A DNA stretch of 64,000 nt from Actinomyces gaoshouyii (lineage in GTDB: Bacteria > Actinomycetota > Actinomycetes > Actinomycetales > Actinomycetaceae), in NCBI RefSeq assembly GCF_002072175.1, contig NZ_MVIV01000006.1:1-64000 (forward strand), given 5' to 3'. This document shows positions 62,532 to 64,000 of this stretch, piece by piece (the stretch's first letter is position 1; each line of letters starts with the position of its first letter). The notes below the pieces were generated by a model. That model had not been told where the DNA came from and did no database searches. It worked only from the letters and a program-made list of their open reading frames with translations. A program made the position numbers and the translations under genes.

Positions 62532-63800
62532 GTGAGCTCCACCGTCGGTCGCGCCCGCACCGGGCGCCCTGAGCCCGTCGCCCTGCGGCGCCGGGCCAGC
62601 GGTCCAGTGCCCGGCGAGGTCCAGGTGATGCCCACGGACCAGCCTCCCGAGGGCGCCGCTACCTCTGACGCGCGCCCCCGCCTGTCCTTCGCCGTCCCGC
62701 CCGCCCGCGGCAAGGCTCCCCGCCACCTGGCCGACCTCGACCTCGCGGGCAGGAAGGCGGCGCTGGCCGAAGTCAGCCTGCCAGCCTTCCGCGCCGACCA
62801 GCTCTCCCGCCACTACTTCACCCGCTTCACCCGTGACGCCGCGGAGATGACGGACCTGCCCGCCTCCGTGCGCGAGCAGCTGGCCGCCGAGCTCCTGCCC
62901 GAGCTCATCACCGAGGTGAGGACCATGCGCGCCGACGGCGGCCGCACCCTCAAGCACCTCTGGGAGCTCCACGACGGGGTGCGCGTGGAATCCGTGCTCA
63001 TGCGCTACAAGGACCGCACCACCCTGTGCGTCTCCTCTCAGGCCGGCTGCGGCATGGCCTGCCCCTTCTGCGCCACCGGGCAAATGGGCCTGACCCGCAA
63101 CCTCACCACCGCCGAGATCGTTGAACAGGTCCGCCACGCCGCCCGTGTCTGCGCCGACGGTGCCCCGGCCGACGGCCCCGCGCGCCTGAGCAATGTCGTT
63201 TTCATGGGCATGGGCGAGCCGATGATCAACTACAGGAACGTCGTCGCCGCCCTCCACCGCCTCATCGACCCCTCACCGGAGGGCTTCGGCCTGTCCGCCC
63301 GCGGCATCACAGTCTCCACTGTCGGCCTCGTGCCGCTCATCCGCAAGCTGGCGGGGGAGGGGATGCCCGTCACGCTCGCCGTGTCCCTCCACGCCCCCGA
63401 CGACGAGTTGCGGGACGCCCTCATCCCGGTCAACTCCAAATGGCGGGTTGGCGAGCTCCTCGACGCCGCCCACGACTACTTCCGCGCCACCGGCAGGCGC
63501 GTATCCATCGAGTACGCCCTGATCAAGGACATGAATGACCACGCTTGGCGGGCTCAGATGCTCGCCGATGAGCTGAACCGGCGGGGCCGCGGCTGGGCGC
63601 ATGTGAACCCGATTCCGCTCAACCCCACGCCGGGATCGATCTGGACGTGCTCCGAGCCCAGCGTGCAAGATCTATTCGTGGGCACGCTTCGGCGCGCCGG
63701 CATCACCACCACCGTGCGCGACACGCGCGGAAGCGACATCGACGGCGCCTGCGGCCAGCTGGCGGCGGAGGTTCTCAAGCAGGAGAGGATCAGGTCATGA
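62532..63800 (+). CDS. rlmN: 23S rRNA (adenine2503-C2)-methyltransferase / tRNA A37 methyltransferase RlmN
   Basis: Radical-SAM enzyme that methylates A2503 of 23S rRNA. The 422-residue protein has the iron-sulfur motif C-x3-C-x2-C in [24 protein letters not shown] near 173, preceded by [43 protein letters not shown] and the mechanistic C-terminal Cys in [11 protein letters not shown] follow. GTG 62532 is preceded by AAAGGA at an unusually long 11-base gap. ATG 62628 with GAGG 8 bases upstream gives a 390-residue protein that fits the family better at its N-terminus, so the start is unsettled. ATGA overlap with the next gene. Confidence 0.93.
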   Translation: MSSTVGRARTGRPEPVALRRRASGPVPGEVQVMPTDQPPEGAATSDARPRLSFAVPPARGKAPRHLADLDLAGRKAALAEVSLPAFRADQLSRHYFTRFTRDAAEMTDLPASVREQLAAELLPELITEVRTMRADGGRTLKHLWELHDGVRVESVLMRYKDRTTLCVSSQAGCGMACPFCATGQMGLTRNLTTAEIVEQVRHAARVCADGAPADGPARLSNVVFMGMGEPMINYRNVVAALHRLIDPSPEGFGLSARGITVSTVGLVPLIRKLAGEGMPVTLAVSLHAPDDELRDALIPVNSKWRVGELLDAAHDYFRATGRRVSIEYALIKDMNDHAWRAQMLADELNRRGRGWAHVNPIPLNPTPGSIWTCSEPSVQDLFVGTLRRAGITTTVRDTRGSDIDGACGQLAAEVLKQERIRS

Positions 63801-64000
63801 CCATGTTCCCCAGGACGTCGTTCTTCCGCCGGGGATACCGTCCCTCGCAGGTGGACGGCTACTTCGAGACGGCCAAGGACATCTACGAGTCCGAGGACCT
63901 CGACGAGATGGACTCCGAGGGCGTGCGCACCGTCGCCTTCGACATCGTGCGCCGGGGCTACGAGCCCGGCGCCGTCGACGCGGCCCTCGACCGTCTCGAG
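63797..64000 (+). CDS. DivIVA-domain repeat protein (partial, runs off window)
   Basis: The visible 68 residues contain two copies of the DivIVA-type short motif, [19 protein letters not shown] and [18 protein letters not shown]. Such repeats occur in actinobacterial DivIVA-domain proteins thought to bind curved membrane or polar growth factors. ATG 63797 overlaps the rlmN stop (ATGA), so it is co-translated with rlmN. The 3' end lies beyond the window and the full function cannot be judged. Confidence 0.8.
   Translation, partial: MTMFPRTSFFRRGYRPSQVDGYFETAKDIYESEDLDEMDSEGVRTVAFDIVRRGYEPGAVDAALDRLE

Overview
The window is high-GC (third codon positions almost all G or C) actinobacterial chromosome. 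WhiB next to a PdtaS-type kinase, SMC-FtsY, Ffh, S16-KhpA-RimM-TrmD, LepB-L19-LepB-RNase HII, DUF2469-YraN-ComM-DprA-XerC and S2-Ts-PyrH-Frr-CdsA-RlmN are all in typical actinobacterial order. Gene content, the TrmD-acetyltransferase fusion and the high GC suggest the Actinomyces/Actinomycetaceae group; that placement is inference. I see no tRNA, rRNA, CRISPR array, transposase or prophage.

Layout. 1-3.2 kb: DcuA/DcuB-type dicarboxylate transporter, a VOC gene remnant, a DUF1304 membrane protein and a quinone-oxidoreductase-like dehydrogenase. 3.5-6.7 kb: four-gene osmoprotectant ABC transporter. 6.8-11.4 kb: LacI regulator divergent from an oxidoreductase, a TIM-barrel isomerase and a sugar porter, with palindromic operators between. 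11.6-17.9 kb: MFS exporter, folA convergent with thyA, an EcsC-like protein, OsmC and DUF2505 proteins, and pdtaS. 18-22.1 kb: WhiB and a large FHA-FtsK/SpoIIIE ATPase. 22.3-33.1 kb: ligA, smc, ftsY, a TipA-type MerR regulator and ffh. 33.8-37.6 kb: ABC exporter with a DesK/DesR-type two-component pair; the kinase looks frameshifted. 37.8-49.7 kb: amino-acid symporter, rpsP-khpA, an aldo/keto reductase, a restriction-modification pair with a frameshifted nuclease, rimM, trmD-GNAT, two lepB genes flanking rplS, rnhB and DUF2469. 49.9-55.1 kb: yraN-comM-dprA-xerC and a convergent M23 peptidase. 55.7-64 kb: rpsB-tsf, a sodium:solute symporter with a small membrane partner, pyrH-frr-cdsA-rlmN and the start of a DivIVA-domain gene.

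How it works together. Most of the window is housekeeping for translation, protein export, chromosome segregation, nucleotide synthesis and DNA uptake or recombination. Solute transport and catabolism cassettes are interspersed, each with its own regulator. Operons are compact, with many 4-base ATGA overlaps. Ribosomal and transport genes have Shine-Dalgarno sites. About fifteen other genes have a -10-like hexamer 6-7 bases before the start codon, which suggests leaderless mRNAs.

The most unusual features are two small dispersed repeat families, neither attached to a transposase. One is a paired GACCGGTCTCG element, once apparently inserted in frame in the SMC hinge. The other is a 57-bp element that now encodes part of the tail of the M23 peptidase. 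Also notable are a TipA-like autoregulatory promoter, the TrmD-GNAT fusion, and convergent terminators built around both stop codons.
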